DNA of 23,329 bases from Candidatus Omnitrophota bacterium (lineage in GTDB: Bacteria; Omnitrophota; Gorgyraeia; Zapsychrales; Fredricksoniimonadaceae). Shown piece by piece: positions 1 to 7,809 of this stretch. The position numbers and the translations under genes were made by a program. The stretch covers positions 1 through 23,329 of the forward strand of contig JAGNTT010000013.1 in the NCBI GenBank assembly GCA_017987425.1, in the 5' to 3' direction. The notes beneath the pieces were generated by a model. The model was not told the DNA's origin. It saw only the letters and a list, made by a program, of their open reading frames with translations, and searched no databases. Numbering within the stretch: the first letter of the stretch is position 1; every line of letters starts with the position of its first letter.

Positions 1-726
1 ATCAAACATAATAATCCGACGGGTGTTGCCCAGAACAAAGATCTGGCCAAGGCCTACAAGACAGCTTTTGACGTCGACGGTCTTTCCGCGTTCGGCGGCA
101 TCATCGCTTTTAACCGCATTGTGGATACCGCGACGGCCAAGGCGATCGTCGCCAGCGGATTTATGGAATGCGTGATTGCTCCGGGTTTTGACCAGAGCGC
201 CGTCAAGATTTTGTCCGAGAAGAAAAATCTCCGTCTCATCGAGCTTGATTTGAAATCCCTGAAATCGAAACCGTATGCCTTCAAACAGGTGGCCGGAGGA
301 CTGCTCGTTCAGGATTCCGATACCAAAGAATTAAAAGCGGAAGAATTGAAAGTCGTCTCCGTCAAGAAGCCGACCAAGACGCAACTGGATTCCATGCTCT
401 TCGGCTGGCAGATCGTCAAGCATGTCACATCCAACGCCATAATATTAGTGAAGGGTCGTCAGACCGTCGGGATCGGCGGCGGATTGACCAGCCGTGTCGA
501 CAGCGCCATGCATGCGATCCGTAAAGCGGGAAAGGCCGCCAAGGGTTCCATTCTTGTTTCGGATGCGTTCCTGCCCAAGATCGATACCGTGACGTTCGCC
601 GCCAAGGCGGGCATCTCGGCGATCATCCAGACGGGCGGATCCATCATGGATGAAGAAGTCATCAAGGAAGCCAACCGCCGCAAGCTCATTATGGTGACGA
701 CGGGCGTAAGACATTTTAAGCACTAA
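1..726 (+). CDS. purH: Bifunctional purine biosynthesis protein PurH, C-terminal part (5' truncated by window)
   Basis: This is the C-terminal part of AICAR formyltransferase/IMP cyclohydrolase, which carries out the last two steps of IMP synthesis in the cytoplasm. The reading frame is open from base 1, so the N-terminal cyclohydrolase domain lies outside the window. The visible 241 residues belong to the formyltransferase domain. They include a KHNNPTGVA segment matching the family KHxNPCG motif, SAFGGIIAFNR, a SRVDS segment, an AIIQTGGS segment and the C-terminal GVRHFKH end (family usually G-M-R-H-F-x-H). The KH pair expected in catalysis is kept, but the usual Cys of NPCG is Thr, and the usual GAGQMSRVDS reads GGGLTSRVDS. 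The gene is divergent but looks intact. The next gene, folC, starts about 70 bases downstream on the same strand; a shared one-carbon/folate theme is plausible because PurH uses 10-formyl-tetrahydrofolate. Confidence 0.93.
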   Translation: MKHNNPTGVAQNKDLAKAYKTAFDVDGLSAFGGIIAFNRIVDTATAKAIVASGFMECVIAPGFDQSAVKILSEKKNLRLIELDLKSLKSKPYAFKQVAGGLLVQDSDTKELKAEELKVVSVKKPTKTQLDSMLFGWQIVKHVTSNAIILVKGRQTVGIGGGLTSRVDSAMHAIRKAGKAAKGSILVSDAFLPKIDTVTFAAKAGISAIIQTGGSIMDEEVIKEANRRKLIMVTTGVRHFKH

Positions 727-798
727 TCGAAGCGGAGAGCGAAAAGCTCTGGAAGCTGACTGTTACCTATCTGTCCGGGTGTGCGCTCATGTGTTTTT

Positions 799-2139
799 AT
801 GAAGCCCGAAGAATACCTAAACTCCTTCATCAATTTCGAATCTCACCTTCAAAAAGTTTCCTCACGTTCATTTAATCTGGACAGAATGCGCTTTCTGCTG
901 GAAGCGCTCGGCAATCCGCAGAATCATTTAAAGATCATCCACGTTGCGGGCACCAAGGGCAAAGGTTCGACGTGCAGCTTCATTGCATATATCCTCAGAG
1001 CCGCGGGTTACCGCACCGGGCTTTACACCTCGCCGCATTTGAATTCCGTTCATGAACGCATCCGTCTGCTTGAACCGCAAAGTAAGAATGTCTCTATGGA
1101 TTTCGAGGGCGCGATTTCCGACGGAGAATTCAAACGTTTGCTCACAAGGCTTAAGCCCATATTCGAGAGGTGCCGGTGCAATCCGAAGCTCGGCAATGTG
1201 ACTTATTTTGAAGTATTGACGGCGGCCGCATTATGCTATTTCCTGATGAAGAAAACAGATATCGTAGTCCTTGAGACCGGACTCGGAGGGCGGCTGGATG
1301 CGACTAACGCGACCGATGCCATGGTATCAGTGATCACGCCCGTCAGTCTGGATCACACGTACTTACTGGGTAAAACGCTTAAGAAAATTGCGGCCGAAAA
1401 AGCCGCCATCATCAAAAACCGTTCGTCCAAAGTCGTCATCGGTTTCCAGAAAGCGGAAGCCATGGGTGTCATCGCCGAACGGTGCCGTCAATTCGGCATC
1501 AGGCCAATCGTCGTCGGAAAGGATACGGTTGTTTGTCATGAAAAGGTTTCGTCTTTTGATGTCCGCACACTGAGCCGTAATTACAAGGGTTTGAAGGCTG
1601 TGCTGGAGGGAACGCATCAAAGGCAAAATGCCGCCGCCGCGATCGGTGTGATAGAATTATTGCCGGATTTTGGATTTGAAGTTAACGCCAAAGCTGTGGC
1701 ACGGGGAATCCGGCAGGCGCGCTGGCCCGGAAGGTTTGAGACAATCGGACGCAATCCGGTCTTTATTGTCGATTGCGCGCACAATGTCGAGTCTGCCGAT
1801 GTTTTGAAGCAGGCGCTGCTACGGATGTTCCCGGGTGGAAAAATTGTTTTGATCCTCGGAGTTTCCGAAGATAAGGATGTTAAGGGGATCTGCCGTACAC
1901 TTAACGGTATTGCCCGGACGGTGATTTTAACGAGAGCGCGCCATCCGCGTGCGTATGATTTCAGCCGTATGAATTTTAGAAACTTATTCGGGAAAAAAAG
2001 TGTGAGTTGCGTGGCTGATGTGAAAGAGGCTGTCGATGAGGCATACAAGGCGGCGGGGAAGTCCGGTGTCATCGTCGCTGCCGGTTCAGTTTTTTTGGCG
2101 GCCGAGGCACGCGCGCGGGTGAAGCATGTATCAATTTAA
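799..2139 (+). CDS. folC: Folylpolyglutamate synthase / dihydrofolate synthase (FolC)
   Basis: This Mur-ligase-family enzyme adds glutamate to dihydropteroate and to tetrahydrofolates in the cytoplasm. Near the N terminus a P-loop (HVAGTKGKGST) is followed by GLYTSPHL and the VHERI segment. The centre has ETGLGGRLDATN, and SLDHTYLLG continues into the conserved IAAEKAAIIK. The C-terminal Mur-ligase domain shows DCAHNV in place of the usual DGAHNP. I choose the ATG at 799 because the protein then begins MKPEEYLNSF, as FolC proteins normally do. An in-frame GTG at 781 would add six residues and has no better ribosome binding site. The resulting 446 residues are normal for the family. The stop overlaps the start of mnmE, so the two genes are probably co-transcribed and translationally coupled. 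Confidence 0.95.
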   Translation: MKPEEYLNSFINFESHLQKVSSRSFNLDRMRFLLEALGNPQNHLKIIHVAGTKGKGSTCSFIAYILRAAGYRTGLYTSPHLNSVHERIRLLEPQSKNVSMDFEGAISDGEFKRLLTRLKPIFERCRCNPKLGNVTYFEVLTAAALCYFLMKKTDIVVLETGLGGRLDATNATDAMVSVITPVSLDHTYLLGKTLKKIAAEKAAIIKNRSSKVVIGFQKAEAMGVIAERCRQFGIRPIVVGKDTVVCHEKVSSFDVRTLSRNYKGLKAVLEGTHQRQNAAAAIGVIELLPDFGFEVNAKAVARGIRQARWPGRFETIGRNPVFIVDCAHNVESADVLKQALLRMFPGGKIVLILGVSEDKDVKGICRTLNGIARTVILTRARHPRAYDFSRMNFRNLFGKKSVSCVADVKEAVDEAYKAAGKSGVIVAAGSVFLAAEARARVKHVSI

Positions 2140-3523
2140 GGGAATGGAAGACACGATTGTCGCGATTGCCACACCCGCCGGAGCGGGAGGGATAGGCATT
2201 GTGCGTTTGAGCGGCAGGCACGCGGTCGCAATCGCCGATCAGATGTTCACCGCCAAGAACGGCAAAACACCGTCGGAATTTAAAAGTTTCACAGCTCATT
2301 ACGGCTGGGTCAAGCGCCTCGAAGAAGATGAAGTGATTGATGAGGCTCTTGTAACGGTCTTTCGCGCACCTAAAAGTTATACCGCCGAAGACGTGGTTGA
2401 GATCAGCTGTCATGGCGGACATGTTCCTTTGAAAGCCGTGCTTTCCTTGTCTGTCGATCTCGGGGCCCGTATCGCTGAACCGGGCGAATTTACCAAACGC
2501 GCTTTTTTAAACGGCCGTATCGATCTGGTTGAGGCTGAAGCTGTCCTCGATGTGATCACGGCCCAGACTGATGCCTTTCTGCGCGTCAGCACACATCAGT
2601 TGAAAGGTGAATTGTCCGTCGAGCTTGAAAGTATCCGCGAACGCCTGATGAACGTCTATACAGAAATCGAAGCGATTGTTAATTTTCCGGAAGACGATAT
2701 CGATGCCGCCGGACGCAGGCAGGTTGCCGAGAACATCAGCGTTGAGCATGAACGTGTCGAGAAACTTCTGCAGTCCAGCCGCAACGGAAGAATTCTCAGA
2801 GAAGGCATACGTGTTGTTCTCTGCGGCAAGCCGAACGTGGGCAAATCGTCACTTTTAAACGTTCTTTTAAAACAGCAGCGCGCGATCGTCACCGACATCG
2901 CCGGCACCACGCGTGACATCCTCGAAGAATCCGCGCAGATCAAGGGCATTCCGTTTGTACTGGTCGATACGGCGGGGATCCTTGAACCTCGTGATCTTAT
3001 TGAGGAAGAGGCGATCAAACGCAGTCATCTGTGCATCGAGAGCGCCGATTTGGTCCTTCTTGTTTTGGATATCAGCCGCCCTCTTTCCGATGAGGATATG
3101 TTTCTCCTTGATAAAACCAAGGATGCCAATGTCCTTGTTGTATTGAATAAGTCCGATCTGGATCACACGATGCATGAAGCGGAGCTTCCGCAGTCGCTGA
3201 GTCTTCGGAGGATCGTCAAGGTATCGGCTTTCGAAAAGAAATCGATCGATGCTCTGGAATCCGCCATTGTCGACGCGGTCTGGCAGGAAGGGGAATCCGG
3301 CGCGCACGGGATGATGGTGAGCAACATGCGTCACGTGAACGCGCTTAAATCGGCCCGGCAGTCCATGGCGGCCGCTATCGAGATCGTCGATCAGGGAATC
3401 GCGCTTGAGTTTGCTTCCGAAGAAATCAAAAACGCGGTCAACCATCTCGATGGTATTACGGGACGTAATATCGACGCGGATTTATTGGACCGCATTTTCT
3501 CGCAGTTTTGCATCGGCAAGTAG
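2126..3523 (+). CDS. mnmE: tRNA modification GTPase MnmE
   Basis: MnmE is the GTPase partner of MnmG; together they install the (carboxymethyl)aminomethyl group on wobble uridine 34 of tRNAs. The N-terminal folate-binding domain starts with DTIVAIATPAGAGGIGIVRLSG-type sequence. The helical domain is interrupted by a Ras-like G domain with G1 GKPNVGKSS (residues 234-242), the G3 DTAG and G4 NKSD (341-344). The protein ends in the diagnostic CIGK motif (462-465), whose Cys is needed for modification. At 465 residues the length is normal. Two starts are possible: ATG 2126, inside the end of folC, or ATG 2144, giving MEDTIVA and removing six residues. I keep the first, but the second fits family alignments equally well. 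The partner gene mnmG is also in this window at 20243. Confidence 0.97.
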   Translation: MYQFKGMEDTIVAIATPAGAGGIGIVRLSGRHAVAIADQMFTAKNGKTPSEFKSFTAHYGWVKRLEEDEVIDEALVTVFRAPKSYTAEDVVEISCHGGHVPLKAVLSLSVDLGARIAEPGEFTKRAFLNGRIDLVEAEAVLDVITAQTDAFLRVSTHQLKGELSVELESIRERLMNVYTEIEAIVNFPEDDIDAAGRRQVAENISVEHERVEKLLQSSRNGRILREGIRVVLCGKPNVGKSSLLNVLLKQQRAIVTDIAGTTRDILEESAQIKGIPFVLVDTAGILEPRDLIEEEAIKRSHLCIESADLVLLVLDISRPLSDEDMFLLDKTKDANVLVVLNKSDLDHTMHEAELPQSLSLRRIVKVSAFEKKSIDALESAIVDAVWQEGESGAHGMMVSNMRHVNALKSARQSMAAAIEIVDQGIALEFASEEIKNAVNHLDGITGRNIDADLLDRIFSQFCIGK

Positions 3524-3553
3524 ACTGATGACAGCCGGCGGAAATTTTGAACT

Positions 3554-4054
3554 ATGTCAGCAACATATAAACGTCCGATGGGTGTCACTATTTTCGCTGT
3601 TCTTCTGATTTCCGGAGGGCTGTGGGATATCGGCTTGCTGACTTCGGATTATGCGTCTTTCCGCGCGTTGTATGATTGGCCTGACTGGCTCTTTAATATA
3701 CGGTACGTGTGTTCCTGGCTCCAGCTTATTGTCTCGGTAACTTTGGGAGTGGGGTTCTTTTTCAGGTATCGATTTTGGCGACGCATGGCAATCGCGGTTG
3801 CCGTCCTCAGCATCGCGACGCTTTATTGGGAGCATTATTACCCGGCGATCCTGGCTCATTGTCAAAGACTCGATGCCGAGTATGCGGAAATGTTTTCAAG
3901 CCGCGGGTTTGGTGGGGCCTCATTCGCACAACTTGCCGTGCCTACTTTAATTATAGACTACGCCACCGATATTATTTTTTACGGATGGCTGTTGTATTAT
4001 TTAAATCGTCCGCATGTGAAGCAGTATTTTCAAAATGCGGATTCCCGGAATTAA
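3554..4054 (+). CDS. Small multi-pass membrane protein, first of two tandem paralogues
   Basis: I do not recognise this 166-residue protein. Hydrophobicity suggests four membrane segments: near residues 9-28, 52-70, 78-92 and 130-150. It shares clear sequence with the next gene. Common landmarks are an FWRR/FWRK charge cluster before the third segment, then ATLYW, a LDxxYxxMF segment between segments three and four, FYG in the last segment, and a basic tail with K-Y/Q-Y-F. It begins 31 bases after mnmE on the same strand with no terminator between, so it is probably read through from the mnmE operon. A weak purine-rich site (cggaaa) lies about 10 bases before the ATG. No catalytic motif was seen, and the function is unknown. 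Confidence 0.8.
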   Translation: MSATYKRPMGVTIFAVLLISGGLWDIGLLTSDYASFRALYDWPDWLFNIRYVCSWLQLIVSVTLGVGFFFRYRFWRRMAIAVAVLSIATLYWEHYYPAILAHCQRLDAEYAEMFSSRGFGGASFAQLAVPTLIIDYATDIIFYGWLLYYLNRPHVKQYFQNADSRN

Positions 4055-4058
4055 TAAC

Positions 4059-4568
4059 ATGACCATCGACGAAAAGAAAACCAATCCGCCCGCGGGTATC
4101 CTCATCTTCGGCTGGCTGTTGATCATCGGCGCCGTCTGCCAGATGTTCACATACATCTTCAGCTCTGGTCTCAGGGAGATCTACAATTATTTGCCACCCT
4201 GGCAGGTCGAGCTCCGTTACTGGCTGGAATGGCTTTGGAGGATTCTGGAACTCAACATCGGGGTGGGACTGATCAGGGGTAATCCGTTCTGGCGAAAGGT
4301 CGCCATTATTCTGGCGCTGTTTTGTCTGGCTACTCTTTACTGGAAATATAATCAACCTGCCTACATGAATCACTATCAACTTTTGGATGATCAATACAAG
4401 GGTATGTTCGAAGCCCGCCGTTTGTGGGAATGGTCATTTGTTCGGATGAGTAAAATATTCTTAATCGTTCATTACGTTTTGAATATCCTGTTTTACGGAA
4501 GTCTGCTTTTTTATCTCACCCGTCGAGGCGTGACGAAGTATTTCGGAATTCCCGCCAAGAGTTTATAG
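4059..4568 (+). CDS. Small multi-pass membrane protein, second tandem paralogue
   Basis: This 169-residue membrane protein is a diverged duplicate of the preceding gene. It has the same order of landmarks: a proline-preceded first membrane segment, FWRKVAI before the third segment, LATLYWKY, the LLDDQYKGMF stretch, LFYGSLLFYL, and a TRRGVTKYF tail. The start is chosen at ATG 4059, eight codons inside the open frame that begins at 4035. It has a ggaa ribosome site eight bases upstream and lies just after the stop of the first copy, whereas the 4035 start would overlap that gene. The gene ends 29 bases from the convergent small pilin-operon gene with no obvious terminator. Function is unknown; I see no enzyme or transporter signature. 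Confidence 0.8.
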   Translation: MTIDEKKTNPPAGILIFGWLLIIGAVCQMFTYIFSSGLREIYNYLPPWQVELRYWLEWLWRILELNIGVGLIRGNPFWRKVAIILALFCLATLYWKYNQPAYMNHYQLLDDQYKGMFEARRLWEWSFVRMSKIFLIVHYVLNILFYGSLLFYLTRRGVTKYFGIPAKSL

Positions 4569-4597
4569 TTTTCTGATGGAAAAGTATCAATGCTGGA

Positions 4598-4918
4598 TTA
4601 CTGAACGAGGACTGTGCTGTTGCCGGGCGCTTCGTAAATCGGCTCGTGAGTACCGTCGTCTTCTTGTCGCGAAGGGAAGGTTTTTTTAACCGGCGCAACT
4701 TCGGGCTGCACGATCTTCTCGTCGATAGGGACGCCCGGAAAAGGCTCAGTTTGCGGAGGCTGTTCGAAGACCGTCTTCTCCTCGGCCGGCGGCGTTTGTT
4801 GGACCGCCGGTTTGGCAGGCGCGGGAATTTTGATCTCGCATGACATCCAGTGATTGAGCATGAAGAAAAGTGCGATGGTCGCGACAATGGTCCAGAGAAG
4901 TGACGGTTTGATATGCAT
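4598..4918 (-). CDS. Small anchored proline-rich protein at the end of the pilin operon
   Basis: This 106-residue protein has one N-terminal hydrophobic segment (about residues 8-24) followed by a Pro/Glu-rich tail, so it is probably anchored in the inner membrane with an extended periplasmic tail. It starts two bases after the stop of the large PilX-like gene, with an aagggg ribosome site in front, and is therefore the last gene of that operon. Its form recalls linker-type components of type II secretion or type IV pilus systems such as GspC or PilP, but no sequence motif supports a specific name. It could also be a lineage-specific protein that depends on the pilins. Confidence 0.7.
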   Translation of the reverse strand: MHIKPSLLWTIVATIALFFMLNHWMSCEIKIPAPAKPAVQQTPPAEEKTVFEQPPQTEPFPGVPIDEKIVQPEVAPVKKTFPSRQEDDGTHEPIYEAPGNSTVLVQ

Positions 4919-4920
4919 CT

Positions 4921-6609
4921 TTATGCCCCTTCTTGCCAGGCCACTTTGTCGGCAACGTCGTTTGTAAAAGAGGTGAATGTGTTGAGGGACGGGAAATAAG
5001 GAGGAGCTTCGTGATCTTCCATACGTTCGTCATAGACGAAATTACGTCCGTACCCTGAGACCGCGGCACCCGTCGAGCTGTTGAATGTGCCGAAAGCGCC
5101 GTAATAATTGGAGATGACCCCGCCCAAAACCGTGGCCGTGCCGCGAGGCGAGCCTGAGTCGTAGTTGTCGACCTGAAAATAACCGTTTCTGGCCAGAATA
5201 CTGGCGTGAATATTGACGTTATTCGGCGCTGAACTTCCGACACGTACGTTCCCCCCCCAGGATACGATCCCGAGAAGATTGTCCGTGCCTTCCGCGTTCG
5301 GGGCCACATAGCCGGCGTCTCCTGGTGAGCCTACGGCTGCCGTGTAATTTTCATAAACAAGATTATTCTGGATGACCACATCGCTGCTCGCGGAGATGGT
5401 GAGTGCCGTGTCTCCTTGAACAGTCCCGCCTAAACTTGTGATGTTGCCCTGGACATAGATGAGAGTTCCCAGATTGTCGACGCCGTTGGGAAGGCCGGTG
5501 TATGTGACGGAACTCGCACCGGTCTGTACGAGGGTCGTGTTCGCGACTTTATCTACCGTGATCGTTTTAGTTGTCGATCCCTGAGTCACCGTATAGACCG
5601 ATTTGCCGCTTGTGACCGTCATGGAAATGGTACCGTCACCTCGCACATAAATTCCCCCAGTCGTAGCGCCGGAGCTGTTAGGAACATAAACCCCGTTGGT
5701 GCTGATGGTGGTGTTGCCGCTGGCCTGGTTCTGCATGTCCGTCTGGGCCACGGAAGAAGAAAGTGTGATGGCTGTTACGCTGCGGGTAAATGACGAATTG
5801 AACGTGGGCACGTCGATGGTTCCGTTGTGATCATTGGCCAGATTCACGTTATTGTTATTATTATAGAAACGAGTGTAGGTGTCCGACTGTGACACCTCTC
5901 CTTCGAAAACGGCGCTGGGATTAAAGGCAATATTGTACCGGCCGTTGGTATGCAGAGGTCCGGCGAAGTTGGTCTTGTTGGTGAACCAGACGTTTGTCCC
6001 GTTGGGAAGCGTCTGGGAGTTGGTAAAAAGCGCATATTTGGCGAAGTTGTCTTTTTGTACGCGCACGGTAAAGTCGCCGTTTAATTTGAAATTGCGCGAG
6101 ATGTTATTTTTTGTTCCGGTCGCATTGATGCGGTAGTTGTACGCAAAATCCCAGATGGAGGATGTGATGGCAACAGGATTTGCTTTCTCCGAAATGGTGA
6201 TGAGATAATTGTAAGTCCCGCCGCCGGCAGAAGTCGCCGATTTTGTATATGTGGCATTGCCGCCGCTGACCGTCAGCTGGGCGACGCCCGCGTCCTTGAC
6301 GAATTCATTGAGGAATCCGATGCCGTCGCCGCTGCTCACATAGGAGCTGGCCCTGCTGGAAACGGTACTCGGGTTGGTGGCTTTGATCGTCGTGTCCATG
6401 TTGGTATTGATCAGAACATCGATCTGCTCGAGGCCGGCGTTGGCGCCGCTTTCGCCGATGAACAAAGCCTGCGTAAGCTTACGCTCACGGTCGGCCATGT
6501 TTTTTTCCGTGACGGCCCGGTAAATGAATACGGTGCTCAGGATAAGAAGGATCATCATGACCATCAGTGAGATAACAAAGACCGCAGCTTTTTGATTATG
6601 AATATTCAT
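4921..6609 (-). CDS. Large PilX-like pilus assembly protein (DUF4900-like passenger)
   Basis: The N terminus is PilX-like: a short polar leader (MNIHNQK), one long hydrophobic helix (about 8-30), then EKNMADRERKLTQALFIGESGANAGLEQ, matching the A-x-x-A-G/E-x-G region after the helix in PilX_N proteins. There is no canonical prepilin cleavage site. At 562 residues it is far larger than classical PilX (about 170-200). The extra length is a Ser/Thr/Gly/Asn-rich, probably beta-stranded, surface region. It includes a FTNKTNFAGPLHTNGRY stretch of the kind seen in DUF4900 proteins, where a GP-HTN segment recurs. It is third in the operon, four bases after the PilW-like gene, with a gaggg ribosome site. 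It likely works with the PilV- and PilW-like proteins as a minor component of a type IV pilus or pseudopilus. The DUF assignment is from memory. Confidence 0.8.
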   Translation of the reverse strand: MNIHNQKAAVFVISLMVMMILLILSTVFIYRAVTEKNMADRERKLTQALFIGESGANAGLEQIDVLINTNMDTTIKATNPSTVSSRASSYVSSGDGIGFLNEFVKDAGVAQLTVSGGNATYTKSATSAGGGTYNYLITISEKANPVAITSSIWDFAYNYRINATGTKNNISRNFKLNGDFTVRVQKDNFAKYALFTNSQTLPNGTNVWFTNKTNFAGPLHTNGRYNIAFNPSAVFEGEVSQSDTYTRFYNNNNNVNLANDHNGTIDVPTFNSSFTRSVTAITLSSSVAQTDMQNQASGNTTISTNGVYVPNSSGATTGGIYVRGDGTISMTVTSGKSVYTVTQGSTTKTITVDKVANTTLVQTGASSVTYTGLPNGVDNLGTLIYVQGNITSLGGTVQGDTALTISASSDVVIQNNLVYENYTAAVGSPGDAGYVAPNAEGTDNLLGIVSWGGNVRVGSSAPNNVNIHASILARNGYFQVDNYDSGSPRGTATVLGGVISNYYGAFGTFNSSTGAAVSGYGRNFVYDERMEDHEAPPYFPSLNTFTSFTNDVADKVAWQEGA

Positions 6610-6613
6610 ACCT

Positions 6614-7267
6614 TTACCCTCGATTCCTCAGATAGACGTCCAGACTTTTTGTGAGTGTGATCACTTTGCGCATAGGAGAAAGTTTCTGTGCCGTCAGCTG
6701 GATGGTGATCACGTTCTGGTCGGCGCTCTGGGTTATTTGCATATTTGTGACATTGGAAGCGATGATGTCCGTACGTACGACGACAAGAGCCGGGCTTAGG
6801 ACTTTGCGCACCAATTGATTGCTTGCTGTGACTTCATATTGGACATATTTGTATTCGAGTGTACCGCAGGAGTCGTTTTCGTCCATACAGCTGGATGTTG
6901 TGCAGCCCCATGTCAGAGGAGCGCCCCAGTTGGCGACGTTGCCGCTGGAATCCAGAAGGGCTGTACCGGTGTTGCACAGGACGGGCATGGAAAAGCGAAG
7001 AAGGTCCGTTGAGCTCGCCCCGCCTCCGTCAACTAAGGTGACCTGGGAGGTAGCCGCCGAATTAAAACCGGATTCGCGCAGTTCGCGGCCGATTTTTTCC
7101 GTGCTCGTCCGGATATTGTCTCTCAGCTCGATGGCGGAATCCGCGGTGAACCACGTTGCCTGTCCGGTGATGAACGTGGTGTAAACGCTCGTCAGCATAA
7201 ATCCGCAGATGCCGATGACGACCATCAGTTCCACAAGGGTAACACCGTTTTGATTTTTCAAGGTCAT
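6614..7267 (-). CDS. PilW-like minor pilin / type IV pilus assembly protein
   Basis: A 217-residue prepilin-like protein. The leader MTLKNQNG is followed by VTLVELMVVIGICGFML, which fits a class III signal cleaved after Gly8. Glu sits at mature position 5, but Val replaces the usual Phe/Met at +1. The long N-terminal helix (about 9-40) would be the assembly helix. The C-terminal domain holds a Cys-rich loop with four cysteines in the segment WGCTTSSCMDENDSCG plus CN upstream, possibly disulphide-bonded in the periplasm. PilW-family proteins prime pilus assembly together with PilV, PilX and FimU/GspH-like proteins. Its start overlaps the PilV-like stop by four bases (ATGA), a sign of translational coupling. 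Confidence 0.86.
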   Translation of the reverse strand: MTLKNQNGVTLVELMVVIGICGFMLTSVYTTFITGQATWFTADSAIELRDNIRTSTEKIGRELRESGFNSAATSQVTLVDGGGASSTDLLRFSMPVLCNTGTALLDSSGNVANWGAPLTWGCTTSSCMDENDSCGTLEYKYVQYEVTASNQLVRKVLSPALVVVRTDIIASNVTNMQITQSADQNVITIQLTAQKLSPMRKVITLTKSLDVYLRNRG

Positions 7268-7728
7268 GTGGTGCCCTCATTATAGATGTAGGCGATCAGC
7301 TGGACCGGTGAGTCCAGAAGGCTGTTGCTGTTGGCGTCTTCTCCTGAATTTAGAACGCCGTTGAGATTGGTGTCTTCGCCCATCCGGCGGCCGTTGGACT
7401 GTCTCCAGCAAAAGGTGACTGTAATTAGCATCAGGTGATCGTTAGAATTATCGATCGTGGTCACGCCGCGTCCGTTAATTCCGGTCGTGGTAAAGGTCTG
7501 GTTATTGAACGTGGTGTAGATATCTTCGAAATCGGTATTTTTAATCGCTTCGATTTTATTCTGAACGGTCTGCAGTGCGATGCCGGTGTTGCGGGAGAGT
7601 TCGTCTAATTCCAAATAGCGGGCGTACGTGTAGAGGATGCCCATGAAGGCAATGACCGTGATCATCGCCGACATCATCAGCTCCGGCAGAGTGAACCCTT
7701 CGTTTGAAAGACTTTTGCGCAAGCTCAT
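7264..7728 (-). CDS. PilV-like minor prepilin with tandem calcium-type loops
   Basis: A 154-residue prepilin. The signal NEG|FTLPELMM (cleavage after Gly11, Phe at +1, Glu at +5) is canonical for the prepilin peptidase PilD, and the hydrophobic helix runs to about residue 36. The length and a short C-terminal beta domain fit the PilV / type II pseudopilin GspI-like group. Residues 119-139 contain two adjacent acidic loops. The first reads D119, N121, N123, G124 and E130, spaced as in a 12-residue EF-hand loop; the second reads D131, N133, N135, D139. They may bind calcium. This is the first gene of the pilin operon. An aggaaagaagg ribosome site lies directly before the ATG, and an intrinsic terminator sits 15 bases upstream, so expression should depend on leader read-through. 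Confidence 0.88.
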   Translation of the reverse strand: MSLRKSLSNEGFTLPELMMSAMITVIAFMGILYTYARYLELDELSRNTGIALQTVQNKIEAIKNTDFEDIYTTFNNQTFTTTGINGRGVTTIDNSNDHLMLITVTFCWRQSNGRRMGEDTNLNGVLNSGEDANSNSLLDSPVQLIAYIYNEGTT

Positions 7729-7742
7729 CCTTCTTTCCTAAG

Positions 7743-7781
7743 AAAATAAAAAAGCCAGACGGCAAAGGTGCGCACGTCTGG
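7743..7781 (-). terminator. Intrinsic terminator in the leader of the pilin operon
   Basis: On the minus strand a 7-bp perfect stem (CCAGACG at 7775-7781 with CGTCTGG at 7755-7761, 13-nt loop) is followed by CTTTTTATTTT. It lies between the structured leader and the first pilin ATG, which is the arrangement of a transcription-attenuating riboswitch. It could also simply stop read-through from the upstream cvpA transcript, but its position inside the leader favours attenuation. Confidence 0.8.
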
Positions 7782-7809
7782 ACAGATGGGAACAACACAC
7801 AGTTGTTCA

